The notes under the pieces: generated by a model
Seen by the model: the letters and a program-made list of their open reading frames with translations, nothing else
What the model was told of the DNA's origin: nothing
Databases searched by the model: none
Shown: piece by piece, positions 18,459 through 25,904 of the stretch
Layout of the letters: each line of letters opens with the position of its first letter
Position numbering within the stretch: position 1 is the first letter of the stretch
Program-made: the position numbers and the translations under genes
DNA from: DATKFM01 sp963810485
GTDB lineage: Bacteria; Pseudomonadota; Alphaproteobacteria; Dongiales; Dongiaceae
Reading direction: 5' to 3'
Length of the DNA stretch: 64,000 nucleotides
Assembly (NCBI GenBank): GCA_963810485.1
Contig: CAWENQ010000003.1
Span: forward strand, 1 to 64,000

Positions 18459-19896
18459 ATGGTCTGCATGGAAGTCCACGTCAGTCTTGCCGAACGCAAA
18501 GACTTGAGCGGCGAGATATACCGTCAGCTCCGTCGCTCCATTCTCGAAGGCCGCCTCCGCGCCGGCGATCTCCTGCCGCCAACTCGCGAGCTGGCCAGGA
18601 ACCTGGACGTGTCACGCACTACGGTCGGCGTGGCCTACGACCGTCTCTGGGGTGAAGGACTGGTCAACTCGCGCGTCGGTTCCGGTACGTTCGTCAGCGA
18701 CCTCGACCTGAACCGCCCGGACGACCGTGACACCGGCGCCGGCGGCGTCCTCACCGCTCTGCCCCAATGGGACGGCTTTCGCGTCCCCACCGCCTTCATG
18801 GAGGCCGCGGAGTTCGATTTCCGCACCGGTATCCCGGACGCCTCGTTGTTTCCCTACGCGCCGTGGCGCCGCCTCGTCGCCGCACAATTCGAGCCGCACG
18901 CCGTTGGCCTTGGCGCCTACGGACATCCGGCCGGCCATCGAGGCTTGCGCGAAGCCATCGCCCGCCACATCGGCGTCTCGCGCGGCGTCCAAGCCACGGC
19001 AGAGGACATTCTGATCACCGCCGGCACCCAACAGGCCGTCGACGTCATTGCCCGCGCCATGCTGCGGCCCGGTGATTGCGTCGCCGTCGAAGACCCGGGC
19101 TACCCGTTGCCCCGCATGCTCCTCTCGTCCCTCGGCGCGCGCGTACAGGGCGTGCCCGTCGATGACCAGGGCATCGTCGTCGACGCCATCCCCAACGAGG
19201 CCCGCCTCGTCTACGCCACGCCCTCGCATGAATGGCCGCTTGGCGTGTCCATGTCCATGTCGCGACGCCTCGCCCTCCTCGATTGGGCATCGAGCCGCGG
19301 ACGCCGCCATCATCGAGGACGATTACGACAGCGAGTTCCGCTACGGCGGCCGGCCGCTCGAGCCACTTCGCTCCCTCGATACCAGCGGCAGAGTGATCTA
19401 CGTCGGCTCCTTCTCCAAGACGTTGCTGCCCACGTTGCGCATCGGCTTCATCGTGGCGCCGCCCTCCGTCCGCAACGCCATGCTCGGCGCCAAGTTCGTC
19501 ATGGACTGGCACTCCTCCTTGCCCATGCAAGCTGCCCTTGCCGGCTTCATCGAGGAGGGAGGGTTCGCCCGCCACCTCCGTAAAATGCGCGGCGTCTACG
19601 AAAAACGCCACGACCTTATCGAAAACACCCTCCGGCGAGACTTCGCCGGCATCCTCCAGGTACTGCCGTCCAGTGCAGGCCTGCACGTAGGCGTCCTCGC
19701 CCGAAGTCCCGACGCCCAGGATCTGCGTGATGTCCTTGCCCGTGCCGCCGTGCTCGGTCTCTCCGTGCAATCGATGGCCTCGTTCACCACCGACGTGCCC
19801 GTGCGCCCGGGCTTCATGCTCGGCTTCGGTTGCATCGCCACCGGCCGGATCGAAGAGGGCCTGCGCCGTCTGCGGCAGGCCTTCGACGCCGCGTAA
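18459..19896 (+). CDS. MocR-family transcriptional regulator (GntR-HTH plus aminotransferase domain), one frameshift
   Basis: About 478 residues: an N-terminal GntR winged helix (LSGEIYRQLRRSILEGRLRA, LPPTRELARNLDVSRTTVG, YDRLWGEGLVNSRVGSGTFV) fused to a class I PLP aminotransferase-like domain with YGHPAGHRGLREAIARH, EDPGYPLPR, IEDDYDSEFRY and the PLP lysine in YVGSFSKTLLPTLRIGF. MocR proteins use PLP as effector. One extra base near 19298, between an Arg and an Asp codon, splits the frame. Starts at 18459 or 18468 are both ATG. CCAA-containing direct repeats lie just upstream. Confidence 0.9.
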
Positions 19897-20014
19897 CTGC
19901 CTGCACGGTAAAGCAGTAGGGTAGCCGAACTAACCATTCCCTCCTTACTCGCGTGGTGCTCCAATCAAGGCTGACTCGCGCGTTAGTCAATCGCACACAC
20001 GAACGAGGTACGTC

Positions 20015-21439
20015 TTGGCCGATACAGGCGCGGACACCCAGGGTCCGTCATCGACTCCAGCAGGACAGGCCGCGTCCGGCTCCGGCGCCGTGCGCACAGT
20101 CGCCGTCGTTATCCTGCTCATCCTTGGCACAATCGCCGCCTTCACCGCCAACGCCACCGTCTGGGCGAACAGTACCGTTTTCGACACCGATGACTTTATC
20201 GCGACGGCAAACCGGGTTATGCGGGAGCCCGCCGTCCAGGACAGGCTGGCCACCCGCCTCACTGACCGCCTCCTCACCAACCCCGAGGTCCAGTCGCGCC
20301 TGCGTGCGGAGCTCCCCGATCGCGCCCAGTTCCTCACCCCCGTCATCCTCGAGGCCGCCTCCAACGCGGTCCACGACATCATCCTCCGCCTTCTCCAGAA
20401 TGAAACCGTGCAGTCCGCTACCGATACCGCATTGACCGCGGTCCACACCCAGCTGATGCGCTTCCTCCAGGACGAGGGCGCCATCACCATCGAAGGCGAC
20501 GATCTTGTCATCGACCTCCGCGTCATCCTCCAACGTGCCGGCGAAGAGTTGGGTTTCAGTGGTGACCGCGTCTCGAACCTCAACATCCCTGAGGACGCCG
20601 GGAAGGTCGTTCTCGTTGAAGACGCCGAAACCCTCAGCGCCCTACGGCCCGTCCTCGCCAAGCACGACACCATCGCCTGGATTTCCGTGGCCCTCGCGGT
20701 CATCCTCTTCGGCGCCGCCATCTTCGTGGCGCGCAACCGCAGGCTCACCGTCCGCTCGGTCGGTCTCCTCGTCGTTTTGTGCGGCCTCCTCCATCTGCTC
20801 CTTCTCTACGGCCTTCGACCCATCGTCGCCAGCTTCGCCGAGAGCCCGGACGTGGCGAACCAGGCCTTCGACGCCTTCGTCCAGACCCTGCGTGTCCAGT
20901 CTCTGGCCCTCGTCATCCTCGGCATCATCGTCGTAATCGGTACCGTGCTGGCGGGCAATAGCAGCGTGGCCCGTGCCATCCGCCAGGCGGCTCGAGGCGG
21001 CGGTCAATCCGCGGGCCTCGCCGGCGCCATCCGAGACAGCGCCCCGGCACTTCGCATCGGTGGCTACATCGCCGGCGTCCTCGTCCTCGCCGTGTGGCCG
21101 GAGCCAACCACCCGCGTCTACCTCACCACCTTCGTCCTGCTCGCTCTCTATACCTTCGCGCTCTGGGTGATCACCGGCGATAGCGCCCCCGCAACCTCCA
21201 TCCGAAACTGGGCTGGAAGTCTTTCAGGCGGACCTCAGCGCTCCAACGACAGCTTCGCCGGCCGCCATGCCGGCGCGCTCCGTGCCACCGGCATCGCCGT
21301 CGCCCTCGTCGCCCTCATCCTCATTCCCAACCTCACCTTCGGCACCGCGGCCGCCCTCGTCGCCCTCACCCTCATCTATCTCAGCATCGTCGAATGGCTG
21401 GCGTCCGACCGTACCGCCGAAAAAGGCGTACCCGGCTAA
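20015..21439 (+). CDS. Integral membrane protein of unknown function
   Basis: 474 residues from a TTG at 20015, preceded by GAACGAGGTA. Segment order: short disordered Ser/Gly/Ala N-terminus, one membrane segment (about 27-47, VAVVILLILGTIAAFTANAT), a large extracytoplasmic region of about 160 residues with helical repeats (FDTDDFIATANRVMREPAVQ, LTDRLLTNPEVQSRL), then several membrane segments from about residue 220 onward. Similar layouts occur in uncharacterised actinobacterial and chloroflexotal membrane proteins. No catalytic motif is visible. The reading frame is intact. Confidence 0.78.
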   Translation: MADTGADTQGPSSTPAGQAASGSGAVRTVAVVILLILGTIAAFTANATVWANSTVFDTDDFIATANRVMREPAVQDRLATRLTDRLLTNPEVQSRLRAELPDRAQFLTPVILEAASNAVHDIILRLLQNETVQSATDTALTAVHTQLMRFLQDEGAITIEGDDLVIDLRVILQRAGEELGFSGDRVSNLNIPEDAGKVVLVEDAETLSALRPVLAKHDTIAWISVALAVILFGAAIFVARNRRLTVRSVGLLVVLCGLLHLLLLYGLRPIVASFAESPDVANQAFDAFVQTLRVQSLALVILGIIVVIGTVLAGNSSVARAIRQAARGGGQSAGLAGAIRDSAPALRIGGYIAGVLVLAVWPEPTTRVYLTTFVLLALYTFALWVITGDSAPATSIRNWAGSLSGGPQRSNDSFAGRHAGALRATGIAVALVALILIPNLTFGTAAALVALTLIYLSIVEWLASDRTAEKGVPG

Positions 21440-21504
21440 CCGGCTTCCGCAGTCCGCGCCGCCATACATATGCCGGCCAGCGGCTCGATTCAGAGGACTT
21501 GCGA

Positions 21505-21756
21505 TCACAAGAGACTGTCGTCGTACAGGAAGTCCTGACTTCGCGCGGCAGACGGTCCGGCTGTGGCCTTCTGCGCTCCAGCCATCCTCAATGCTTCAAG
21601 GATTGCCTTGCGCGTCTCTCGGTCGGGCGCCTTCGCGACGGGCACAACGCGGACGGCAGGCTGTCCGCGACGAGTGATCACCACCTCGTCTCCCGCCACT
21701 GCTTTGCGTACGAGTTCAGATAGCCGGGCCTTTGCACGAACGCCGATTGGCACCAC
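21505..21756 (-). CDS. Phd/YefM-type antitoxin, apparently without toxin
   Basis: About 83 residues. The core RAKARLSELVRKAVAGDEVVITRRGQPAVRVVP is the Phd/YefM fold: a DNA-binding N-terminal half with a VxIxxRGxPxAxL-type strand. The C-terminal part would normally wrap a partner toxin. A GTG at 21756 or 21753 is the likely start; the frame stays open upstream to 21858. No PIN, RelE or Doc-like gene follows within the 65 bases before the convergent membrane-protein gene, so the partner is absent, elsewhere, or lost at the nearby junction. Confidence 0.68.
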   Translation of the reverse strand: MVPIGVRAKARLSELVRKAVAGDEVVITRRGQPAVRVVPVAKAPDRETRKAILEALRMAGAQKATAGPSAARSQDFLYDDSLL

Positions 21757-21887
21757 AAAGGCATGGTCGAAAGCGTAAGCTCGTTCTTGGGCAGCTTGGG
21801 CAACGCCAACACAGTCCAATGACACCGCGGCAACGCGAGCGCCGCCGACCGGCGTCAACCGTCACCGACCACTGATTGAGGACCATC

Positions 21888-22040
21888 ATGACAATTCGTA
21901 ATACCCTGATCGTGATCGCGTTGGTCCTGCTGTTGGCAACGGCTGTGTTTGGCGGTGTGAAAATGCAATGCGGGCCGGTCAATGACGGAACGACTGTCTG
22001 CATCTGGACTCTGGTCGTAAAAAAGCTACCAGCACCATAG
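21888..22040 (+). CDS. Small membrane or secreted peptide
   Basis: 50 residues with one strongly hydrophobic segment (TLIVIALVLLLATAVFGGV) followed by a short polar tail with two Cys (MQCGPVNDGTTVCIW). ATG preceded by TGAGGACC. No family recognised. It lies in the zone where the two halves of the window meet, so its genome of origin is uncertain. Confidence 0.45.
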   Translation: MTIRNTLIVIALVLLLATAVFGGVKMQCGPVNDGTTVCIWTLVVKKLPAP

Positions 22041-22371
22041 GCCGAAAATCCGCGCGCCAATGCGCCGATGGCGGTGGCCTATCGTGCATAGGGAACGCGC
22101 CCGTTACCCAAAGCGTTACCCTCGCGCCCGCTGTCGCCTCTCTGTTGCACAAAGACCGAGTATTTTTACAATCGGTCTAAACTCGCGGCGCGCGAGCAAG
22201 CAATCGAGCGGCCCGGCGAGGGGGCAAAAAGGGCCGGCGCTTGACCGGGAAGGGGTAGCGCTGTCATAACCCTGGCGACCCAAAATATGGACAAAAATAT
22301 GGACAACTCTGTTTTGTTCCTATTGTGTTCACGGTCCAAAATCAATCTAAGCCATTGATTTTGAAGGGTTT
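22041..22371. other. Gap before tRNA-Ser, close to the inferred junction
   Basis: No gene supported. The right half is richer in A and T than its surroundings and contains the tandem string AATATGGACAA twice (about 22284-22310). No integrase, terminal repeat or duplicated tRNA end is seen. The change from one genome type to the other lies here or slightly to the left. Confidence 0.5.
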
Positions 22372-22465
22372 GGAGGGGTGGCCGAGTGGCTGAAGGCGGC
22401 GGTTTGCTAAACCGTTATACGGACTTAAATCCGTATCAGGGGTTCGAATCCCCTCCCCTCCGCCA
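22372..22465 (+). tRNA. tRNA-Ser (anticodon GCT)
   Basis: Class II tRNA: acceptor GGAGGGG pairs CCCCTCC, G discriminator and encoded CCA at 22463-22465; anticodon loop TTGCTAA with GCT at 22406-22408; long variable arm (ATACGGACTTAAATCCGTAT) typical of serine tRNAs; T-loop TTCGAAT. Not a selenocysteine tRNA, which would need TCA. Confidence 0.96.
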
Positions 22466-22487
22466 TTTCTCCTTCGCCGGTCTGCCC

Positions 22488-22778
22488 TCAAAACCCCAGG
22501 CCCAGAACGCCGCCGATCCGCTGCTGCTCGGCGCGGGTGTTCAGCAGCAGGCGCTGGTTGTAGCCATTGAGCTGGCCACGGCTGTTGCCGGATTGCAGGC
22601 GGTTGAGCTGGCTCTGCACCTGCGAGCGGTAGATCAGCGCCTTCTGCTGCTCCAACGGCGAGAGCTGTGCCGGCGGCGGCTGATAGAGATAGGGCTTCAA
22701 GAGGTTCGGCTCTTCCGCAAGCGCAGCCTGCGCGCCGGCCAGAAGGACGAGGGCCATGACAGTCATTGAAAGACGCAT
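22488..22778 (-). CDS. Small secreted protein of unknown function
   Basis: 96 residues. Sec-type signal peptide (MRLSMTVMALVLLAGAQAAL, cleavage near ALA-EE), then a Pro-rich linker (KPYLYQPPPAQLSPL) and a Gln/Arg/Asn-rich helical part (LIYRSQVQSQLNRLQSG). ATG at 22778 follows GGGAGGC; an upstream in-frame start exists but lacks a signal peptide and ribosome site. Resembles small periplasmic proteins with no known role. Divergent from the selenoprotein gene, about 110 bases between starts. Confidence 0.7.
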   Translation of the reverse strand: MRLSMTVMALVLLAGAQAALAEEPNLLKPYLYQPPPAQLSPLEQQKALIYRSQVQSQLNRLQSGNSRGQLNGYNQRLLLNTRAEQQRIGGVLGLGF

Positions 22779-22891
22779 CTTTGCCTCCCACATGCTCACA
22801 ACCGATTGCGGCGGCGGTCCCGGCAGTGAGGAAAATTGCCGCCGCGGCCGCACCATGCTATCCACGACCATCATAATATAAGCGCACAGCC

Positions 22892-23110
22892 ATGAAATTT
22901 CGTATCGAATATTGCACCGTTTGAAACTATGAGCCCAAAGCTCTCCGTGCGAGAGCCATGCTCATGGAAAAGTCGGCCGCGGAGGTCGACCTGATCGAAT
23001 CGTCCGGCGGCGCCTTCGAGGTGTTCCGAGACGGCAAGCTGCTGTTCTCGAAGAAGCAGCTGAAGCGTTTCCCCACCGACGAGGAAATCGACGGCTTCGT
23101 GAAGATCTGA
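22892..23110 (+). CDS. SelW/Rdx-family selenoprotein with in-frame TGA (Sec at codon 11)
   Basis: Seventy-two-residue thioredoxin-like Rdx protein if TGA at 22922-22924 is read as selenocysteine. The start is MKFRIEYCTV, then Sec, then NYEPKALRARAMLMEK: the family redox motif CxxU, with C at 8 and U at 11. The rest is canonical for SelW/Rdx: VDLIESSGGAFEVFRDGKLL, FSKKQLKRFPTDEEI, ending FVKI with TGA at 23108-23110. Stopping at the first TGA would leave a useless 10-mer; starting after it would lose the redox motif. A SECIS-like hairpin follows the TGA at the expected distance. Most bacterial homologues use CxxC. Physiological partner unknown; a role in thiol redox control is inferred from the family. 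Confidence 0.85.
22929..22965 (+). promoter_or_regulatory. Bacterial SECIS-like element
   Basis: Directly after the in-frame TGA: outer stem ATGAG (22929-22933) with CTCAT (22961-22965), inner six-base stem GCTCTC (22940-22945) with GAGAGC (22951-22956), loop CGTGC. The loop starts 21 bases after the TGA and has G as its second base, within the spacing and loop rules described for bacterial SECIS elements bound by SelB. Confidence 0.7.
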
Positions 23111-23138
23111 CGGGGACGCCGCCCCAGGCAGAAGCGCG

Positions 23139-23492
23139 TCAGGCCTTGGCGACCAGCTTCACGACGCGGCCGACGATCACAAGGAACTCGCTGATCGCTT
23201 TGATGGCTGCGGCGATCTTCTGGATCTTCTTCAGCGAGCCCTTGAGGCTGGCGATGCCTTCGCCCAGCGCCTTCTCGTTGGCGACCAGCTTGTCGCGGAT
23301 TTCGGCCAGCCTTGCGTTCTCCATCTCGAGAATCGCGAGGTGGACTTGAAAGAGCAGCCTATGAGCGTCTTGCTGCTGCGGCACGGGCAGGGTCTTGAAG
23401 TTCTCCGCCCACTCGGTTGACATCATCGCCGTGCGTGCGGCCCGCAACTGCACGAGCGTGGCTTTGCGAATATCACCAGGTGCCAATGGCAT
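23139..23492 (-). CDS. Hypothetical helical protein
   Basis: 117 residues beginning MPLAPGDIRKATLVQLRAAR, with GGAGGAC upstream of the ATG at 23492. Mostly alpha-helical: two amphipathic helices (NFKTLPVPQQQDAHRLLFQV, ILEMENARLAEIRDKLVANE) and a Lys/Ile/Ala-rich C-terminus (KKIQKIAAAIKAISEFLVIV) that could contact membrane. No family recognised. First of a run of minus-strand genes with the lipoprotein and peptidase upstream of it. Confidence 0.65.
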   Translation of the reverse strand: MPLAPGDIRKATLVQLRAARTAMMSTEWAENFKTLPVPQQQDAHRLLFQVHLAILEMENARLAEIRDKLVANEKALGEGIASLKGSLKKIQKIAAAIKAISEFLVIVGRVVKLVAKA

Positions 23493-23520
23493 TGTCGTCC
23501 TCCATTGCGATCCGGACCGG

Positions 23521-24432
23521 TTACGGCGTGGGTTTCTGCAATGCTTCGACCAGAGTGACGACGGTCGAAACATCCTGCAGTAGCTGCGACAGCGAACCTC
23601 CCGCGCCGCCGCCCTCAGTCAGCGCAATGAAGGATGCCCGCAGGTTCTCCGAGGCGCGCGCAGCGGCGTCGACCGCCTGGAGCGTTATCGGCGTCTTCAG
23701 GCTCGCCAGGCGCCGCTCGTTCCAATCACCAGGCAGCGGGCCTGGATCGAGATACGGCATATCGATCTGCTCGCTGTTCTGTTTCTCAAGGCGTGTCTCG
23801 ATGTTTCCCCGCATTTGCTCGGCGATTGCCGTCAGAACCGCCTGCTGCAGGTTCAGTTCCTCGGTGATTGCCTCGGCCCGCGCATCAAGTTCGCGCTTCA
23901 GCGCGATGGAGCGGAAGGCGCCAACTGCTACCGGCACTGCCGCCTTGAGGAACTCGCCCACATTCGCGTCGCCAAATTGCGCATCCGCCAGATTGGGATG
24001 GATGCCCTGGAGCTGATCGACGATACTCTTGGCGCCAGTGCCAAGCGCGCTGTCTCCGCTGGTGTCTGCGAGCAGGCCAAGCGTGACGAAGTAGCTGCGC
24101 AGCAACTGGCTGTGCCTGATCAAGTCGCCATAGATTACAAGCCGATTCTTCAGTGCGTTGTTGCTGGCCTGCAGCATTGTAAGTCGCTCGGCGCGGTCAG
24201 GCAGAGTCTCGCGGACTTCCGAGAGCACGAGGGTGTCCGTTTTCACGGCCTCGTCGAAAGCAGCATCAAGCAGCGGCGGCGTGTTGTCGGTCAGTACCGT
24301 ACCCAGCTTGGCGAAGTCAGCGAATTCGCTGGTCGGCGGCGTACCGCAAGCCGCGAGCAAAATCAGCGGCAGCAGCAGGAAATTGCGGCGAATGGCATTC
24401 TTGGCGAGAGACTGTTGCATCGATGCCCTCAT
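23521..24432 (-). CDS. Putative lipoprotein of unknown function
   Basis: 303 residues. A basic N-terminus and hydrophobic stretch end in the lipobox LLAACG, so the mature protein is probably lipid-anchored at Cys. The rest is helical and rich in Ala, Leu, Glu with no recognised domain (LGTGAKSIVDQLQGIHPNLA, ALKRELDARAEAITEELNLQ). ATG at 24432 abuts the stop of the upstream M15 peptidase gene with no gap; an ATG at 24420 is an alternative. The two genes are presumably co-transcribed, suggesting a shared envelope role. Confidence 0.72.
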   Translation of the reverse strand: MRASMQQSLAKNAIRRNFLLLPLILLAACGTPPTSEFADFAKLGTVLTDNTPPLLDAAFDEAVKTDTLVLSEVRETLPDRAERLTMLQASNNALKNRLVIYGDLIRHSQLLRSYFVTLGLLADTSGDSALGTGAKSIVDQLQGIHPNLADAQFGDANVGEFLKAAVPVAVGAFRSIALKRELDARAEAITEELNLQQAVLTAIAEQMRGNIETRLEKQNSEQIDMPYLDPGPLPGDWNERRLASLKTPITLQAVDAAARASENLRASFIALTEGGGAGGSLSQLLQDVSTVVTLVEALQKPTP

Positions 24433-25057
24433 CTAATCTGTGCCGCCTGAACCGGCCGGCTTCAGTGTTTCAAGGCGATCATCCGTCGGTACCGGCTCTA
24501 GAGTTTTCCGGCGTCCCGCCATTTTTGCAGGAGCGCTGTACTCGCCTCGAAATGCATGGAATTCCTCCGTGGGAAAGGATACGCCCCAGTACCAGCCGGC
24601 AGCGTTCATGTATCGCGCCAACATCAGCAATCCTCTCTGGGTCTTGTCGTCGCCATGCTTGTCCAGCTTGCCGTTGATCTTGATGTCGATCGCCATGCCC
24701 CAGGAATGATTTGAGGGGTTCTTGCCCAGCGTCCCATCCTTGCGTTTCACCTTCCGCGCGCAGAGCATTCCCGCCGTCCCGAGCAGCGCATGGAGGTCGG
24801 GAACCTCAAGCTTTACCTGTGCAAAGGTCTCCCTCAGAGAACTCGACGGCCGCTATATGACCGGTCACTCTGAACGGGCCGACGCTCTGGGTGACCATCT
24901 TGGATTTCAGCTTCACATTGGTGACGGGCTGGCAGTCGCCCGTATAATCGTTGCGCGGATTGCCGAGCAGCGATGTGATAAAATTCACAGTAGGGGATTT
25001 GAGGCCGATATTGACCGAATTGGGGTCCGGCTTCGGCAGGGTTTCCGTGAAATCCAT
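24433..25057 (-). CDS. M15-family D-Ala-D-Ala carboxypeptidase-like protein, one frameshift
   Basis: Peptidoglycan-type zinc peptidase (VanY/M15). N-terminal part: MDFTETLPKPDPNSVNIG, GDCQPVTNVKLKSKMVT, VGPFRVTG. After one extra T near 24842 the frame continues SLRETFAQVKLEVPDLHALL, GTAGMLCARKVKR, then the zinc and active-site region NPSNHSWGMAIDIKING (SxHxxGxAxD) and a later FHAFRG segment that may hold the last zinc ligand. About 207 residues in all. The extra base is again between two codons (GAG and TCT). If real, the gene is inactive; if an artefact, it is intact. Confidence 0.8.
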
Positions 25058-25379
25058 GTCTGTCTCGCTGAACGCTAAGGCGGGCGCAATATCCTAGGTC
25101 AGCCGTCCTGACGGATGCTTGGCTCGCAATCGAAGATCATGTTACGCATCCTGCGGCAAGCCGTCCAGGTTCGCGATGGTATGGAACATGGCTGCGGTGC
25201 ACACCTCCCATTTGGGCGGAGGCAGGCACTCGATCCTTGGGCACGGGCTGTGTCGTTCCGGCCCAGCCGGCCTCAGTCAAATGAAGTTCGGAGACGTCGC
25301 GGCTTAACCAGTTCGGTCGGCGCTTTCTGTGCGAAATATACCCCTAAGGTGCGCCGGCGGGGCGAGTATCGATCATGCG
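25058..25379. other. Gap without recognised features
   Basis: Upstream region of the M15 gene on the minus strand. No gene or clear repeat seen; presumably holds the promoter of the minus-strand M15/lipoprotein run. Confidence 0.5.
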
Positions 25380-25745
25380 CTACGCCGCGTCGGATTTCCG
25401 GTCGCGCTGCGCCGTGTCGTCCCGGTCCAGGCTGCGGATATAGAGATCGCTCGGCTGCAGGTCGCCGCAGGACGGGCACTTGAACTGCTCGATGTTCCAT
25501 TTGGCGTCGCGGCCGATGCTGGTCATCACCTCGGCCGGCCGGTGCCGCTTGCAAAGCTTGTAGCCGATGGAATTGGCCAACTGCACTTCGGCCTGCAGGC
25601 TCTGCTCTCGCGCACGCTCCAGCGCCGCTCGCGCCTCGTCCCTGCTAGGCCCTTCGGGCAGCTTGTCGACCGCGGCCTGACCCAGGCGCAGGAATGTCTG
25701 CACCGCCTCGCCCCATTCCTTCACGCTGTTCATGCTCAGTCCCAT
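25380..25745 (-). CDS. Small zinc-ribbon-like protein of unknown function
   Basis: 121 residues from an ATG at 25745 (MGLSMNSVKEWGEAVQTFLR). Helical N-terminal two-thirds rich in Ala, Glu and Arg, then a C-terminal zinc-binding-like region with Cys at YKLCKRH and a CPSC pair (KWNIEQFKCPSCGDLQPSD). An upstream in-frame ATG at 25844 would add 33 residues of low-quality sequence. No family recognised. Confidence 0.62.
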   Translation of the reverse strand: MGLSMNSVKEWGEAVQTFLRLGQAAVDKLPEGPSRDEARAALERAREQSLQAEVQLANSIGYKLCKRHRPAEVMTSIGRDAKWNIEQFKCPSCGDLQPSDLYIRSLDRDDTAQRDRKSDAA

Positions 25746-25904
25746 GGCTGCACCGCCTCGCTGTCCCTGAGGGGGATTATGGCTTTCTTCAATCTGCATT
25801 GCCAGGGTTCGCCGCCGCCCGTCAAGCATCCCCGGCGACCCCACGAAATTGTCACCGGCCGGATTGAAGAATTGCCGATAAAGGCTTGTAACCGCCCGCC
25901 GAAT

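Noticed and set aside
22372..22465. tRNA-Sec to go with the selenoprotein
   Set aside because: The anticodon is GCT and the arm lengths are those of a normal serine tRNA.
22041..22465. Integration site or genomic island boundary at tRNA-Ser
   Set aside because: No integrase, no duplicated tRNA 3' end and no mobile genes seen on either side; the left segment consists of core genes.
24433..25057. Programmed frameshift in the M15 peptidase
   Set aside because: No slippery heptamer or downstream structure recognised; a single extra base is the simpler reading.
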